Assembly: GCA_938082445.1 (NCBI GenBank)
Contig: CALLLL010000168.1
Location: 1-47,568, forward strand
DNA from: an uncultured bacterium
Lineage (GTDB): Bacteria; Hydrogenedentota; Hydrogenedentia; Hydrogenedentales; GCA-2746185
Direction: 5' to 3'
DNA length: 47,568 nucleotides
The position numbers and the translations under genes are program-made. A model generated the notes under the pieces. The model worked only from the letters and a program-made list of their open reading frames with translations. It did no database searches and was not told the DNA's origin. Positions 7,275 to 16,772 of the stretch are shown here, piece after piece. Positions within the stretch are counted from its first letter, which is position 1, and every line of letters starts with the position of its first letter.

Positions 7275-8372
7275 ATGCGGATAGCAATGATAGGCAGTCG
7301 TGGAATTCCTGCGCAATATGGGGGCTTTGAAACAGCCACTGAAGAAATTGGCGCACGATTGGCCGAACGCGGTCATGAAGTCACCGTATATTGTCGCTAT
7401 GGTAACGGGGATAGTAAAGAGACTTCATATCGAGGCATGCGCAAAGTATATGTGTCGTGTGTGAAATTAAAATCTCTTGAAACGTTGAGCCATTCTTTTA
7501 TGGCATTGTGGCATGTCATATTTCATCGCTATGATGTTCTAATCATTATGAATCCCGCTAATGGGCCGCTGTGTTGGATGCCTCGTTTGTTGGGTACCCC
7601 TTTTGCTCTTCATGTGGATGGTTTGGATTGGGAGCGAAGTCGTTGGCCATGGTATGGCCGCAAGTTTATTCGCTTTGGTGCCTGGTGTGCCAGTAAATTA
7701 GCCCCTGCATTGATTGCCGATTCTGAGGGGATAGCGGATTTTTATCGACAAACCTGGAAACGTGAGACGGTCTATGCATCGTATGGCGCTGAAATGAACC
7801 CCTGCACGGATGCAACCCCGCTCGAAGCCTATGGTCTTCAACCACACAATTATTTTTTAGTTGTTGCGCGCTTGGAACCTGAAAACCATACAGAGGCAAT
7901 ACTCCAGGCATATTCAATGGTAGATACCGAATTACCCCTAGTGATTGTGGGAGATACGAATTATGAAAGTAATTATATCCGGAATCTGAAATCTTCGGCA
8001 CCTCTGGGTGTACATTTTCTCGGGGGCATATATAATGCCAATCATTTACAGTCAATTCTGCATCATAGTTTACTGTATCTTCATGGGCATAGTGTTGGAG
8101 GGACGAATCCAATATTGCTTCAAGCGATGGCCTGTTCGTGTGCCATTGCGTATTTGGATGTAAACTTTAATGCTGAAGTGATGGATGAGTGTGGTCAGCG
8201 CTTTAAATTGGACGATGATAGCCTCAAAGAGTGTTTTACCGATGCCCTCAATGGGGAAGGCTGGTTGGAAGATTGTCGGTTAAAGGCCCAAGCCCGCGTG
8301 GCGGAAGAGTATACTTGGGAACGTGCATGCGATGCCTATGAACAGCTTTGTACCGATCTTCATGCAAAATAA
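7275..8372 (+). CDS. GT4 glycosyltransferase (DUF1972 N-terminus), EPS synthesis
   Basis: 365 residues. The N-terminus MRIAMIGSRGIPAQYGGFET is typical of DUF1972 glycosyltransferases, often annotated as rhamnosyl- or galactosyltransferases. The C-terminal GT-B half contains VVARLEPEN and GHSVGGTNPILLQAMA. The second Glu of the usual GT4 motif in LLEAM is Gln283 here. Retaining GT4 enzymes transfer sugars from nucleotide donors to lipid-linked or other acceptors at the inner face of the membrane. It is followed by the initiating phosphosugar transferase and a TPR protein on the same strand, consistent with one exopolysaccharide unit. Start ATG 7275 has GGGA about eight bases upstream. The sugar specificity cannot be told. 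Confidence 0.9.
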   Translation: MRIAMIGSRGIPAQYGGFETATEEIGARLAERGHEVTVYCRYGNGDSKETSYRGMRKVYVSCVKLKSLETLSHSFMALWHVIFHRYDVLIIMNPANGPLCWMPRLLGTPFALHVDGLDWERSRWPWYGRKFIRFGAWCASKLAPALIADSEGIADFYRQTWKRETVYASYGAEMNPCTDATPLEAYGLQPHNYFLVVARLEPENHTEAILQAYSMVDTELPLVIVGDTNYESNYIRNLKSSAPLGVHFLGGIYNANHLQSILHHSLLYLHGHSVGGTNPILLQAMACSCAIAYLDVNFNAEVMDECGQRFKLDDDSLKECFTDALNGEGWLEDCRLKAQARVAEEYTWERACDAYEQLCTDLHAK

Positions 8373-8383
8373 TCGCTGGGACA

Positions 8384-8392
8384 TGGTAAAAT
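8384..8392 (+). promoter_or_regulatory. Possible extended -10 (TGGTAAAAT)
   Basis: TGG then TAAAAT, 80 bp before the TTG start of the sugar transferase gene. Weaker than the other TGn elements in the window. Confidence 0.25.
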
Positions 8393-8472
8393 AGAGTGTA
8401 GACTTGTAAAATAAAGTTGTGTCACCTAAAATTATGTTGATTATCCAATCGTAGAGAAGGACGGTTTACCCT

Positions 8473-9927
8473 TTGAACAGTAGTGCCCGACAAGTTGTAC
8501 GCGTATTGCCCCTGGTGTTGATGGATGTGTGTATTTCAATTATCGCATTCATGGCGGCGTACATCCTGTACATTCAACCTGAAAACTTATCGTTGGACTA
8601 TTTTCGTACAGATACCTTCTTTCAACCGCATAAGTCCATTTTATTGATCACTCCATTTGTGCGTGTGTTTACCTATAGCCTTTTCGGAAGCTATGATGCG
8701 GATGTGTATTCCGAATCGTTATCGACACGACTGTTTAAACTTTGCAAAGCGGTTACCTTGGGCACAGTCATCATAATTGTTATGCGGGATATGTACCGCG
8801 GTGTGTTTGAATATAGCGAATTTAATTATTCACGTGGCGTAACGCTTGTGGATTGGTTCTTTAACATTGTTTTGATTAGTGCTTCACACATGACGGTGGT
8901 GTATTTCCGCAGCTTAATGTTTAAGCGAGGGGTTGGAAAACGCAATATTGCCATACAAGGAGCGGGTAGTCAGTCGTTTATATTTTTGAGAGAAATGAAT
9001 CTTTTGAAAAGTAGCCCGTATGAAATTAAAGGCATTATTTGTGATCAAGCTGGATGGGATGAGTTTTCTGCCAATGCTGAAACAACTCATTTAGGTACAG
9101 CCGATAATATATTAGAGATTATTAACTCACATAAACTTGATGAAATAATTGTGACCGATACAAGTTCGTTGGGCATGGAGCTTATGGACTTTGTGATGGA
9201 AGGCCACAAACGCGATGTGGTAGTGAAACTATCTCTCGATTTAAAGGGCATGTTGACTCATGGTCGTCAATTGCATCAGTTGGCGGGTCAACCTGTTATC
9301 CAAATCAACGAAATAGCCATTGAAGGATTCGCGCGTGTATTGAAACGCACAGAAGATATCGTGTTGTGTTCCATAGCTTTGGCGATAACCTTCCCTTTGT
9401 GGGTCATTATTATGCTGCTTATTAAGCGTGAAAGCCCTGGTCCGGTCATCTTTAATCAGGTACGTGTCGGAAAGCATGGCCGTACTTTCCAAATGTATAA
9501 ATTCCGTTCCATGCATCTGGATGCGGACGAAAAACTTGAAGAGATTATGGATCAGAACGAAGCTGAGGGCCATCTCTTTAAAATGAAAGATGATCCCCGG
9601 TGTACTCGGATCGGTAAATTTATTCGTCGTACCAATCTTGATGAATTGCCTCAATTCCTGAATGTGATCAAAGGCGAGATGAGCCTGGTTGGGCCCCGTC
9701 CCGCATTGCCACGTGAGGTGTCAAAATACGAAGAGCAGCACCAACGTAGGCTTGGTACAACGCCCGGTATCACGGGTTTGTGGCAAGTTAATCGTGGACA
9801 CAATTATAACTTTGATGAAGTGCTCAATTGGGATACCTACTATATTGAAAATTGGTCTTTATGGTTGGACATTAAAATCATTTTGAAAACCATAGGTGTC
9901 TTGGTGACAGGAAGATATTCGTATTGA
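8473..9927 (+). CDS. Polyprenyl-phosphate sugar-1-phosphate transferase (WcaJ/CpsE type)
   Basis: 484 residues. Four to five N-terminal membrane helices (about 10-160) are followed by a nucleotide-binding-like fold (about 155-280, IAIQGAGSQSF). The C-terminal bacterial sugar transferase domain (about 290-484) carries KRTEDIVL, PVIFNQVRVGKHGRTF, MYKFRSM, DELPQFLNVIKGEMSLVGPR and GITGLWQVNRGHNY. The enzyme loads a sugar phosphate onto undecaprenyl phosphate, the first step of exopolysaccharide repeat-unit assembly. The start is a TTG at 8473 with AGAAGGA 11-12 bases upstream; no ATG fits the N-terminus. Its TGA overlaps the ATG of the next gene. No polymerase or flippase gene of the cluster is nearby, so the rest of the pathway lies elsewhere. 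Confidence 0.93.
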   Translation: MNSSARQVVRVLPLVLMDVCISIIAFMAAYILYIQPENLSLDYFRTDTFFQPHKSILLITPFVRVFTYSLFGSYDADVYSESLSTRLFKLCKAVTLGTVIIIVMRDMYRGVFEYSEFNYSRGVTLVDWFFNIVLISASHMTVVYFRSLMFKRGVGKRNIAIQGAGSQSFIFLREMNLLKSSPYEIKGIICDQAGWDEFSANAETTHLGTADNILEIINSHKLDEIIVTDTSSLGMELMDFVMEGHKRDVVVKLSLDLKGMLTHGRQLHQLAGQPVIQINEIAIEGFARVLKRTEDIVLCSIALAITFPLWVIIMLLIKRESPGPVIFNQVRVGKHGRTFQMYKFRSMHLDADEKLEEIMDQNEAEGHLFKMKDDPRCTRIGKFIRRTNLDELPQFLNVIKGEMSLVGPRPALPREVSKYEEQHQRRLGTTPGITGLWQVNRGHNYNFDEVLNWDTYYIENWSLWLDIKIILKTIGVLVTGRYSY

Positions 9928-11210
9928 TGGAGAAATCCCTTTCTAAATCTGCCCGTTGGTTAATTGCTGGAATACTTATTGTCTTATTAGGGGGACAATT
10001 AATCTTCTCAAGCACATATGCCATTGGGCAAACATACGCACATAATGGGCGTATAAGCCACACCAATAAGCAATGGAAAGAAACTGTTTGGTTTTATAAT
10101 AATGCTACTCAATGGTATCCATACAGTCATCATTGGTGGTATTCAATTGGTGTTGGTAAAAAGGAAGGGGGCGATGTACAGGGAGCAATTGATGCGATGG
10201 AGCAAGGTGTGATTCGAGCACCTAGTTTTGTGTTGGGGTTTATTCGTGCAGCTACACTAAAGTATCAAATGAAAGATATCAAAGTGGCTGCTTCATTGAC
10301 GGAGCAAGTGGATGCATTGGTTCCTCGGCATGTGGAGGTAAACTATCTTCAAGGGTTACTGTTGGCCAATGATGGTAAAAAGCAGGATGCAATGAAGCTG
10401 TTGTTGAGCGCTCGGCGAGATGCATTGAAGCCTCATGCTTCCATCGAAGCGTTATTGGCTTATACAGCCAATGAAACAGGGCAGCCGGAGATTGCTTTAG
10501 AGGCCTCTTCGCAATTAACTAAATTACAGCCCTCGATAGCTAAACATTGGTTGGCCAAAGGAAAAGCACATCGACAATTGGGGCAAAAAGATCAAGCGAT
10601 TGAAACGTATCAACATGCGATAAGCCTTTATACAAAACAATACGCAGCAATGCCTAAAACAGCTGACTTACAAACATCATTACCCTTTGGTATTGTAGAA
10701 GCGTATTCTGCATTGGGTGAGCTAAGAATAGAGGAGGGGCTTTATACTCAAGCGTTGAATTCATTTTATTCTGCTACTGAATTATATGCGGAACTGAATA
10801 AATCAGAAAAAGCATTAACCGAGTTGGCTTCTCAGTCTAAACAACTATTGGATGAAGACCGGGTTAAACTGGCATGTGTGTTAAGTGCTGGGCGACAATG
10901 GTCTGCGGCAATAGGAATATTTGAAGCATTGGTTGCTGATCCTAGTAGTAACCTTAATTCCATGGCCCACTACCGATATGGGATAAGTTTGCGAAATTCG
11001 GGACAGTACGATTTGGCACTGGAGCAATTTCGTGCGATGAGCAACCGCCCTTTTATTCCATCTTTAGCTTATGCGGACACCCTACGGGTCTCTGGTCAAA
11101 AAGAAGCGGCTCGATTGGAGTATACAAAAATATTAAATGTCTACCAATCGGGATTGAGTGATCGTCAGCGTGGTGAATTAACCGTCCTTATAAAAAACTT
11201 GTCTTCTTAA
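9927..11210 (+). CDS. Membrane-anchored TPR protein of the EPS unit
   Basis: 427 residues. One membrane helix (about 12-35, AGILIVLLGGQLIFSSTYA) is followed by a long helical repeat region. TPR-like units are clear at GDVQGAIDAMEQGVIRAPS, KHWLAKGKAHRQLGQKDQAI and GISLRNSGQYDLALEQFR. TPR domains bind proteins; in EPS systems they often organise assembly or export. The ATG at 9927 overlaps the stop of the sugar transferase (TGATG), so it is coupled to that gene. It ends in a convergent overlap of four bases with the zinc-ribbon gene. Its exact job is not known. Confidence 0.8.
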   Translation: MEKSLSKSARWLIAGILIVLLGGQLIFSSTYAIGQTYAHNGRISHTNKQWKETVWFYNNATQWYPYSHHWWYSIGVGKKEGGDVQGAIDAMEQGVIRAPSFVLGFIRAATLKYQMKDIKVAASLTEQVDALVPRHVEVNYLQGLLLANDGKKQDAMKLLLSARRDALKPHASIEALLAYTANETGQPEIALEASSQLTKLQPSIAKHWLAKGKAHRQLGQKDQAIETYQHAISLYTKQYAAMPKTADLQTSLPFGIVEAYSALGELRIEEGLYTQALNSFYSATELYAELNKSEKALTELASQSKQLLDEDRVKLACVLSAGRQWSAAIGIFEALVADPSSNLNSMAHYRYGISLRNSGQYDLALEQFRAMSNRPFIPSLAYADTLRVSGQKEAARLEYTKILNVYQSGLSDRQRGELTVLIKNLSS

Positions 11211-11544
11211 TAGCAGCCTTCTTCAAAGTCCATTCCACAATACATACACTTCCAGTGCTGTGAGGACGAAACTCGGTTGCATTGTGGGCATTGTAAGGGC
11301 ACGGTGGTAATGGCGCCATCTTCGACACCATCACGTAGATCAATCTCTTTCATTCGCGCGCGTAAATCGGCATCGGTAATTTTTAATGCATCTCTGACCA
11401 GCTCCCAAAGTACCTGATTCTTAAGTTCCAGTTTAGCCAGCTTTTTTCCAGCCCTCGCACTTTTAGGCGCAAGGCAGAATCGACCGTACTGCCGGATTGG
11501 ACACGGGTTGTTGAACTACTCTCTAAACCACCACCATACATCAT
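11207..11544 (-). CDS. Zinc-ribbon protein, reading frame broken at an A6 run
   Basis: From ATG 11544 (ATGATG, AAGGAG eight bases upstream) the minus strand codes MMYGGGLESSSTTRVQSG and on to VRGLEK. It then shifts: the original frame stops soon after, while the -1 frame continues from KKLAKLELKNQVLWELVRDA to a C-terminal zinc ribbon with CPQC and CMYC, ending EEGCY. Restoring one A gives about 112 residues. The six A are the complement of 11442-11447. Both halves look coding: good start, basic coiled-coil-like middle (KKLAKLELKNQ), two CxxC pairs. It may be a real frameshift mutation, a homopolymer sequencing error, or -1 slippage on the A run. Function not recognised. It lies alone between the EPS TPR gene and the DUF4340 gene. 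Confidence 0.7.
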
Positions 11545-11619
11545 GTCGCATCTCCTTGATTTACTTAAACGAACGCTTCTTATGAATAAGTATACACTCT
11601 CTAAACGAAAATATTCGCA

Positions 11620-13107
11620 TTAGTGAGGATGATTGTGTCCATCACCAGGCCCATGTGCTTTTAGTGCTTGCCCTAAGTTTGGGATAGAAGTGTTCGGAGG
11701 GGTTGGAGCAACGGTATTTTCATTGAGTAAATCTTCTTTACTGAGAAAGATTTTATCTATATCCTTGTTATCCATTGCCAATATGTATTGGTGGTCATCC
11801 AGTTGAGCATAACGCCCTTTAATGTGCAATGATTCATTGCCCAATTTTATAGAATATTTCTCAGATTTAGTTGAAAACACTACGGAATATTGAGGGGACG
11901 ATAAGCCAGAATCAGTGTCATAGGCTGCAAAGTCTGTTGCTTCCCAGGAGGCTAAAGCCTTGGCCATACGCTGTACTTTACTTTGAATAGGCTTCTCGTC
12001 TTTTTCGGCACCCTTAAGAACCCATTCATCATCTATCCAATTCAGTTCGATTGATTCATCTGGGGTAGAATAAGCGATCGTTTTAATTGGAGCAGCATCC
12101 AGTTGAACTTTTGGGAGTGAGTATATTGATTGTCCCTTTGGGAATAGCCCAAAAAATTTATTCACAGTGAAAGCATAATACTGTTGATTGTCATTATCTA
12201 TGCGTTGGAGGTACGCAGGCCCAGAGGGTGAAGGGTGCGATACAACGAGTTCTATGGGCTCCCCATTTTCACGATGAGCGATTAAGCGGTATTCGGGTTT
12301 ATCTAGCCCCCAGATTTCTTTCTTATTAGGGGAGACAATTTGGAAAGCGATGAGGTTTTTTAATCGTGAAGATAAGGTATCAATGACTTCGCTTTGTAAT
12401 TCTTCTTCAAGGCCACCCTGCGTAACGGTCCATTTAATATCTCCATCCACGGTCTGTTTTTCAAAAACCATTGGTTTGTCAGGCATGGTGAGCTCAAACT
12501 TGGTAAATTCAGCATCGGGCTCAACTACTATAGCTTTATCCAGCCAAGGCGAGGGGCTTGGTAGTTCATCATAATCATCGGTACCTAGAAAGGCACCTAG
12601 TCGAAGGTTGTGATTGATTAAATATACGTTATTGGAATTAGCATTGCGCATTAAAAGATTGGTGGATTTGATAGTTTTTCCTCCTAAGACGTGGAAAATT
12701 TCAGTGTTACTATCATTATTGACTCCACGAATGTGGAATGCGCGATTGTTACTTAGATCATAATCGGCCAATTGTTCTTCAGTGGCCGTTGCGCGAAATT
12801 CGCCCTTGAAATCAGCCAAAGACGAAATAATAAGGTTGGGTCGACTGGGTAAAACGGGTGCATTATAGTAAGATTGCATGATCCAATTCCCGTCTTCCAG
12901 AACCATGACCACGCGTTGGTGGGGTGAGACACCGGCAAAAAACTCTAGACGAGTTACTTGTGTTAAATCGATGGATTCATCGACTAAAGGAACCAAATTT
13001 GTTTGCTCTTGAAGAGTGACAGTGGGTTCATTCGTGCGCTTCAAAATCACCATTGCAGCCAGTGCAACACAGACGATTATAATTGGAATTAATAATTTAA
13101 CTTTCAT
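11620..13107 (-). CDS. DUF4340 protein, partner of the GldG-type ABC system
   Basis: 495 residues. An N-terminal signal anchor (residues 3-22, LLIPIIIVCVALAAMVIL) is followed by a large extracytoplasmic region of repeated DUF4340-like beta units, for example LEFFAGVSPHQRVVMVLEDGNW, YRLIAHRENGEPIELVVS and IELNWIDDEWVLKG. It ends with a His-rich tail (GDGHNHPH). DUF4340 proteins are commonly encoded last in operons of an ABC ATPase, a permease and a GldG-like protein, as here; the gap to the permease stop is 20 bp. The transported substrate of such systems is unknown. A His-rich tail could bind metal, but this is a guess. Confidence 0.88.
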   Translation of the reverse strand: MKVKLLIPIIIVCVALAAMVILKRTNEPTVTLQEQTNLVPLVDESIDLTQVTRLEFFAGVSPHQRVVMVLEDGNWIMQSYYNAPVLPSRPNLIISSLADFKGEFRATATEEQLADYDLSNNRAFHIRGVNNDSNTEIFHVLGGKTIKSTNLLMRNANSNNVYLINHNLRLGAFLGTDDYDELPSPSPWLDKAIVVEPDAEFTKFELTMPDKPMVFEKQTVDGDIKWTVTQGGLEEELQSEVIDTLSSRLKNLIAFQIVSPNKKEIWGLDKPEYRLIAHRENGEPIELVVSHPSPSGPAYLQRIDNDNQQYYAFTVNKFFGLFPKGQSIYSLPKVQLDAAPIKTIAYSTPDESIELNWIDDEWVLKGAEKDEKPIQSKVQRMAKALASWEATDFAAYDTDSGLSSPQYSVVFSTKSEKYSIKLGNESLHIKGRYAQLDDHQYILAMDNKDIDKIFLSKEDLLNENTVAPTPPNTSIPNLGQALKAHGPGDGHNHPH

Positions 13108-13127
13108 GGGGGAAACTCCTAAATCTT

Positions 13128-15632
13128 TTAATCTTTTTGAGCATTCATGTGAGAAAGGGTGTAGGCATTTCGTGAGCGGCGGCGTAGAATTGCTCCGACA
13201 ATACCAATCAAAGCGATAATGCCATTCGCCAATCCATAGTTCACCATTTTCCAGATACTTCTGGTACGTGTGCTGGGTAAATCGATGACCCGATCCAATG
13301 GTTTTCGACTTCGTACATTTACTAAATCGTCTCCCAATGTGATGGCATCGATACTGTTAATGAATAGATCCAAGTTACCAGCTTGCATAAAATCTCGGCG
13401 AAACAATTGTGAACACCCCATTAAAATTAATTGACCGGGCGCTTTAGTGTTCATAGCTTCAGGTGTTTCCTCTTCGTCTTCTTCAGGTATAGGTGTTGAA
13501 GATTCTGACCATGGAGGAGCTTCTTGACCCTCGTAGGCATCCGGGAATTGACCTTTGACTAAGGTTATCAACGGGAAAGGCCCATCGTTCGTGTTGGGAT
13601 TGTTGAAAATACTGGTGGATAAACCTTCGCCCATAGGGGATTTCCAGGCTTGTTCTGATGTGCTTACTAAGGTGTGATTTTCAAGGCCAAGTTCTGAGAG
13701 TTTCTCTTCATCTAAGACCAAGGCTGTTCCCCACAAATAGAAAATAGTGGACAGGCGACTTGTTATAGAGATTTTCTGATCCATCGACGTATTGTTTACC
13801 AAAATATGTGTGGGAGAATCGATTGAACGCATGCCCGTCAATGGATTATTTCCCAACTGCATATTGAGTGACACATTATTCACATCCATTAAGAGATCAG
13901 TATCTACGTGCAAACCATAGGCTTCTAGCAATGAATTGATCCCGGGCTTTTCTTCTTGGATATTCATACGCATTTTGCCTTGGGACTGTATGTAATCCCA
14001 TTTATAGTGCTGCACAGCTAAGATAACAGACTTGCCGGAAACCAGGGCATGATTTATTTCCCAGCGTTGCCGATCATTAAGCGTACGTGGATTTAAAACG
14101 ATAAGTGTATCGTAGAGTTCAGGTAATGGGCTTGCCTCATTTAACTCTATGCGCTCTACTTCATACCCCTCATGATTCAGAAACTCTTGAAGGCCGTCAT
14201 AAGGGTCTTCGGTATCGGGCACAGCTTGGCCGGTTTGGGCATAGAACTGCCGTAATTGGAATGGAATATCTACTCGATCTACGGGTGCAACCAAGGCAAT
14301 CTTTGGTTTGGTTTCCCTCGCTATTTTAGAAATAGTACTAACGATTGAATATTCAAGTGTGTCTAAATCTTGCGGTTGAATTTGAGGGATAATTTCTTCT
14401 TCTTTATCCTTATAGGCAATTCCCAAGCTGCAATAGATGAGCTTATTGGTGATTTGATCACTACTCATGGCCTGAACAGTATACGGCTGTATACCCTTGT
14501 CGAGTAGCCGCTTTTCAATGATGTCTTCTTCCGATTTCTCATCTTCATTGTCATCAGACTCTTCGGGATCTTCTTGCAGGGCGATGACTTCGGAAACTTG
14601 CAAATTAATCACCGAAAATTCAATGTTTCCGTTGGCCGCAACCCGTAGTTCCTGTAGCTTATCTCGAAGGTCTTGCTCAATGGTGGTCATGCCGGTGGGC
14701 ATATCTTTCTTGGGTGATATGTAGAGTTTGATTTGCACAGGTGTGTCGAGTTCGCTCAAGATATTTTTACTGCCTTGCGAGACAGTAAATATTTTATCTT
14801 CCGTTATATCGATACGTTTTAAACTGATATCGGAAACAAGCCAGTTACCCATCAGTCCAATTGCAACTGCACAACATAAGGCTGTAGAAAAAATCATGCG
14901 GGACTTGGGGCGAGAACGGCCGTCTATATACAGGATGTTCAATAGCAGAAAGATGATTGTCCATGCGCAAAAGAATATCACATCAGCCAATTCAATGACC
15001 CCTCGTGTAAAGGGTGTGAAATGTCCTGTGAACCCAAGAATTTCACTCAGGGTTGTGCCCAGCCCTGGAGCAACGCCGTCTATATACGTTGCGCAGAAAT
15101 GGGTGCCAAGCATGAACATTGTGAAACAGGCCAGTAGTGTAATGATGAAGGAAAGTATCTGATCTTTAAAGAAGCCAGAAAAGAATATGCCCATGGACAT
15201 AAAGTATCCACCAAGCAATAGCGTCCCTAAATAAGACGATGCAATCACGCCCATATCGGGTTCGCCCAATACTTTTAGCATGACTGGGATAGTTGCTGTA
15301 GCCGCTAAGGCTAAACTCAGAAAAACTATACTGGCTACGAACTTGCCCAGCGTTAGCTGCCATGCCTTCATGGGGAAAGTCAGGAGCATTTCCCAGGTAT
15401 TTTCACTGCGTTCCTGTGCCCAAGATCGCATGGTAATGGCTGGAATGAAAATACACAGCATCAGCGGTAGGCTGGAAAAGTATGTGCGCATATCAGCCAC
15501 GGGAGATGAGAAAAAGGGTGTGATAAAAAGCCCTACACTGATGGTGACAAATACCATCATGAAAATATAGCCAATGGGTGAGGTGAAATATGCACTTAAT
15601 TCGCGTTTAGCTATTGTGATGACATGCTTCAT
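13128..15632 (-). CDS. ABC-2 permease fused to GldG-like domain
   Basis: 834 residues. The N-terminal half (1-270) opens with MKHVITIAKRELSAYFTSPIGY and has six or more membrane helices of an ABC-2 permease (GldF-like). From about residue 270 a GldG-type region begins (SDISLKRIDITEDKIFTVS, then VQIKLYISPKKDMP). It has an acidic insertion near 360 (DEKSEEDIIEKR) and ends with a C-terminal membrane helix (about 800-822). In Bacteroidetes gliding, GldF and GldG are separate; here they are one chain. Its ATG overlaps the stop of the ATPase gene (ATGA). With the ATPase and DUF4340 it should form an inner-membrane transporter of unknown substrate, possibly for envelope assembly. Confidence 0.92.
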   Translation of the reverse strand: MKHVITIAKRELSAYFTSPIGYIFMMVFVTISVGLFITPFFSSPVADMRTYFSSLPLMLCIFIPAITMRSWAQERSENTWEMLLTFPMKAWQLTLGKFVASIVFLSLALAATATIPVMLKVLGEPDMGVIASSYLGTLLLGGYFMSMGIFFSGFFKDQILSFIITLLACFTMFMLGTHFCATYIDGVAPGLGTTLSEILGFTGHFTPFTRGVIELADVIFFCAWTIIFLLLNILYIDGRSRPKSRMIFSTALCCAVAIGLMGNWLVSDISLKRIDITEDKIFTVSQGSKNILSELDTPVQIKLYISPKKDMPTGMTTIEQDLRDKLQELRVAANGNIEFSVINLQVSEVIALQEDPEESDDNEDEKSEEDIIEKRLLDKGIQPYTVQAMSSDQITNKLIYCSLGIAYKDKEEEIIPQIQPQDLDTLEYSIVSTISKIARETKPKIALVAPVDRVDIPFQLRQFYAQTGQAVPDTEDPYDGLQEFLNHEGYEVERIELNEASPLPELYDTLIVLNPRTLNDRQRWEINHALVSGKSVILAVQHYKWDYIQSQGKMRMNIQEEKPGINSLLEAYGLHVDTDLLMDVNNVSLNMQLGNNPLTGMRSIDSPTHILVNNTSMDQKISITSRLSTIFYLWGTALVLDEEKLSELGLENHTLVSTSEQAWKSPMGEGLSTSIFNNPNTNDGPFPLITLVKGQFPDAYEGQEAPPWSESSTPIPEEDEEETPEAMNTKAPGQLILMGCSQLFRRDFMQAGNLDLFINSIDAITLGDDLVNVRSRKPLDRVIDLPSTRTRSIWKMVNYGLANGIIALIGIVGAILRRRSRNAYTLSHMNAQKD

Positions 15633-16579
15633 GACACACCTCCTTTCCCGACTTTATCCGTTAAGGCCAAAAAGGTTTCTTCCAAGCTTAAAGGTTCATT
15701 GACCAACTCTTTTAGTTCCCATTTTTGGTCCCGTGCGGTTTGGCTAAGAGATTTCCATAGTTTCGAATCGGTCTTTCCAAAAATAGTGAAGTGGGCATAC
15801 CCTTCATCTTCATCCAATGGTTGAACTTTACTAACCCCACTAACTCCGGAAAGAACACGTTCAATACTTTTGGGGTTTCCTTTTACGCCAATTCGGACGC
15901 GGTCGCTATCACTGGCCTGAGCTTTTAGTTCCTTTGGCGTACCGTCGGCAATTAAATCGCCACGGTTAATGATTACTACACGATCGGCTGAAGCTTCTAC
16001 TTCTTGCAATATATGTGTCGATAATAAAACGGTTTTACCTTGAGCCAATCGACGAATCAACGCACGAATTTCTAAAATTTGGTGGGGGTCAAGACCAGAG
16101 GTTGGTTCATCTAAAATGACAACACTTGGATCATGTATTAAGGCCTGAGCCAAACCGGTGCGTTGTTTGTAGCCTTTGGACAATTCACGTATGGGCTTGC
16201 GATACATAGGGGTTAGCGCACATTCTTCTACAACTTTTTCTATACGTTCTTTAAGTTTTGTGCCACGTAATCCGCGTGCTTCACCTACAAATTTTAAGTA
16301 ACTTCTCACTTCCGTATCCATGTAGAGCGGTAAGTTTTCCGGTAAATAACCAATGTGTGAGCGCGCTTGAAGTGGTTGGTCCAAAATGTCACAACCGGCA
16401 ATGGATGCACGCCCTGCGGTAGGGTGAAGATAAGTGGTTAAGATTTTCATGGTAGTCGATTTGCCGGCACCGTTGGGGCCCAGCAAGGCGACAATTTCGC
16501 CTTCATTCACTGTAAAAGACACATCATTGAGTGCTTTAACAGGACCATAATGCATGGTAAGTCCTTCAGCATGAATCAT
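15629..16579 (-). CDS. ABC transporter ATP-binding protein
   Basis: 316 residues with Walker A GPNGAGKST (about 34-42), signature LSKGYKQRTGLA (about 137-148), Walker B VVILDEPTSGLDP and the switch His in STHILQEV. A C-terminal extension of about 90 residues is typical of ATPases that work with ABC-2 permeases. ATG 16579 (MIHAEGLTMHYGPV) with GGGAGAA upstream is chosen over an earlier in-frame start that adds seven residues without a ribosome site. First gene of a three-gene operon reading toward lower coordinates. It powers the fused permease downstream, whose substrate is unknown. Confidence 0.94.
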   Translation of the reverse strand: MIHAEGLTMHYGPVKALNDVSFTVNEGEIVALLGPNGAGKSTTMKILTTYLHPTAGRASIAGCDILDQPLQARSHIGYLPENLPLYMDTEVRSYLKFVGEARGLRGTKLKERIEKVVEECALTPMYRKPIRELSKGYKQRTGLAQALIHDPSVVILDEPTSGLDPHQILEIRALIRRLAQGKTVLLSTHILQEVEASADRVVIINRGDLIADGTPKELKAQASDSDRVRIGVKGNPKSIERVLSGVSGVSKVQPLDEDEGYAHFTIFGKTDSKLWKSLSQTARDQKWELKELVNEPLSLEETFLALTDKVGKGGVS

Positions 16580-16772
16580 GATTAACGTTCTCCCGTTCAA
16601 TTAAGGTTTATAAAGGTGCTTAAATTACTAATGTGCTCATTAATCACATCAGACCCTGTATTTTATCATCCCAAAAAACGATTGCTCAACTTGAAAACCC
16701 CAGCAAGCATACATTACATACCAGCAGGGGAGTTAATTCTTTTGGAATGAGGGGTAAGGAAGTGGACTGTGA

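Noticed and set aside
16680-16745. CCCC...GGGG repeat between the ABC operon and sixA
   Set aside because: Arms are short and imperfect with a long loop, and no T tract follows; nothing else is visible in this gap.
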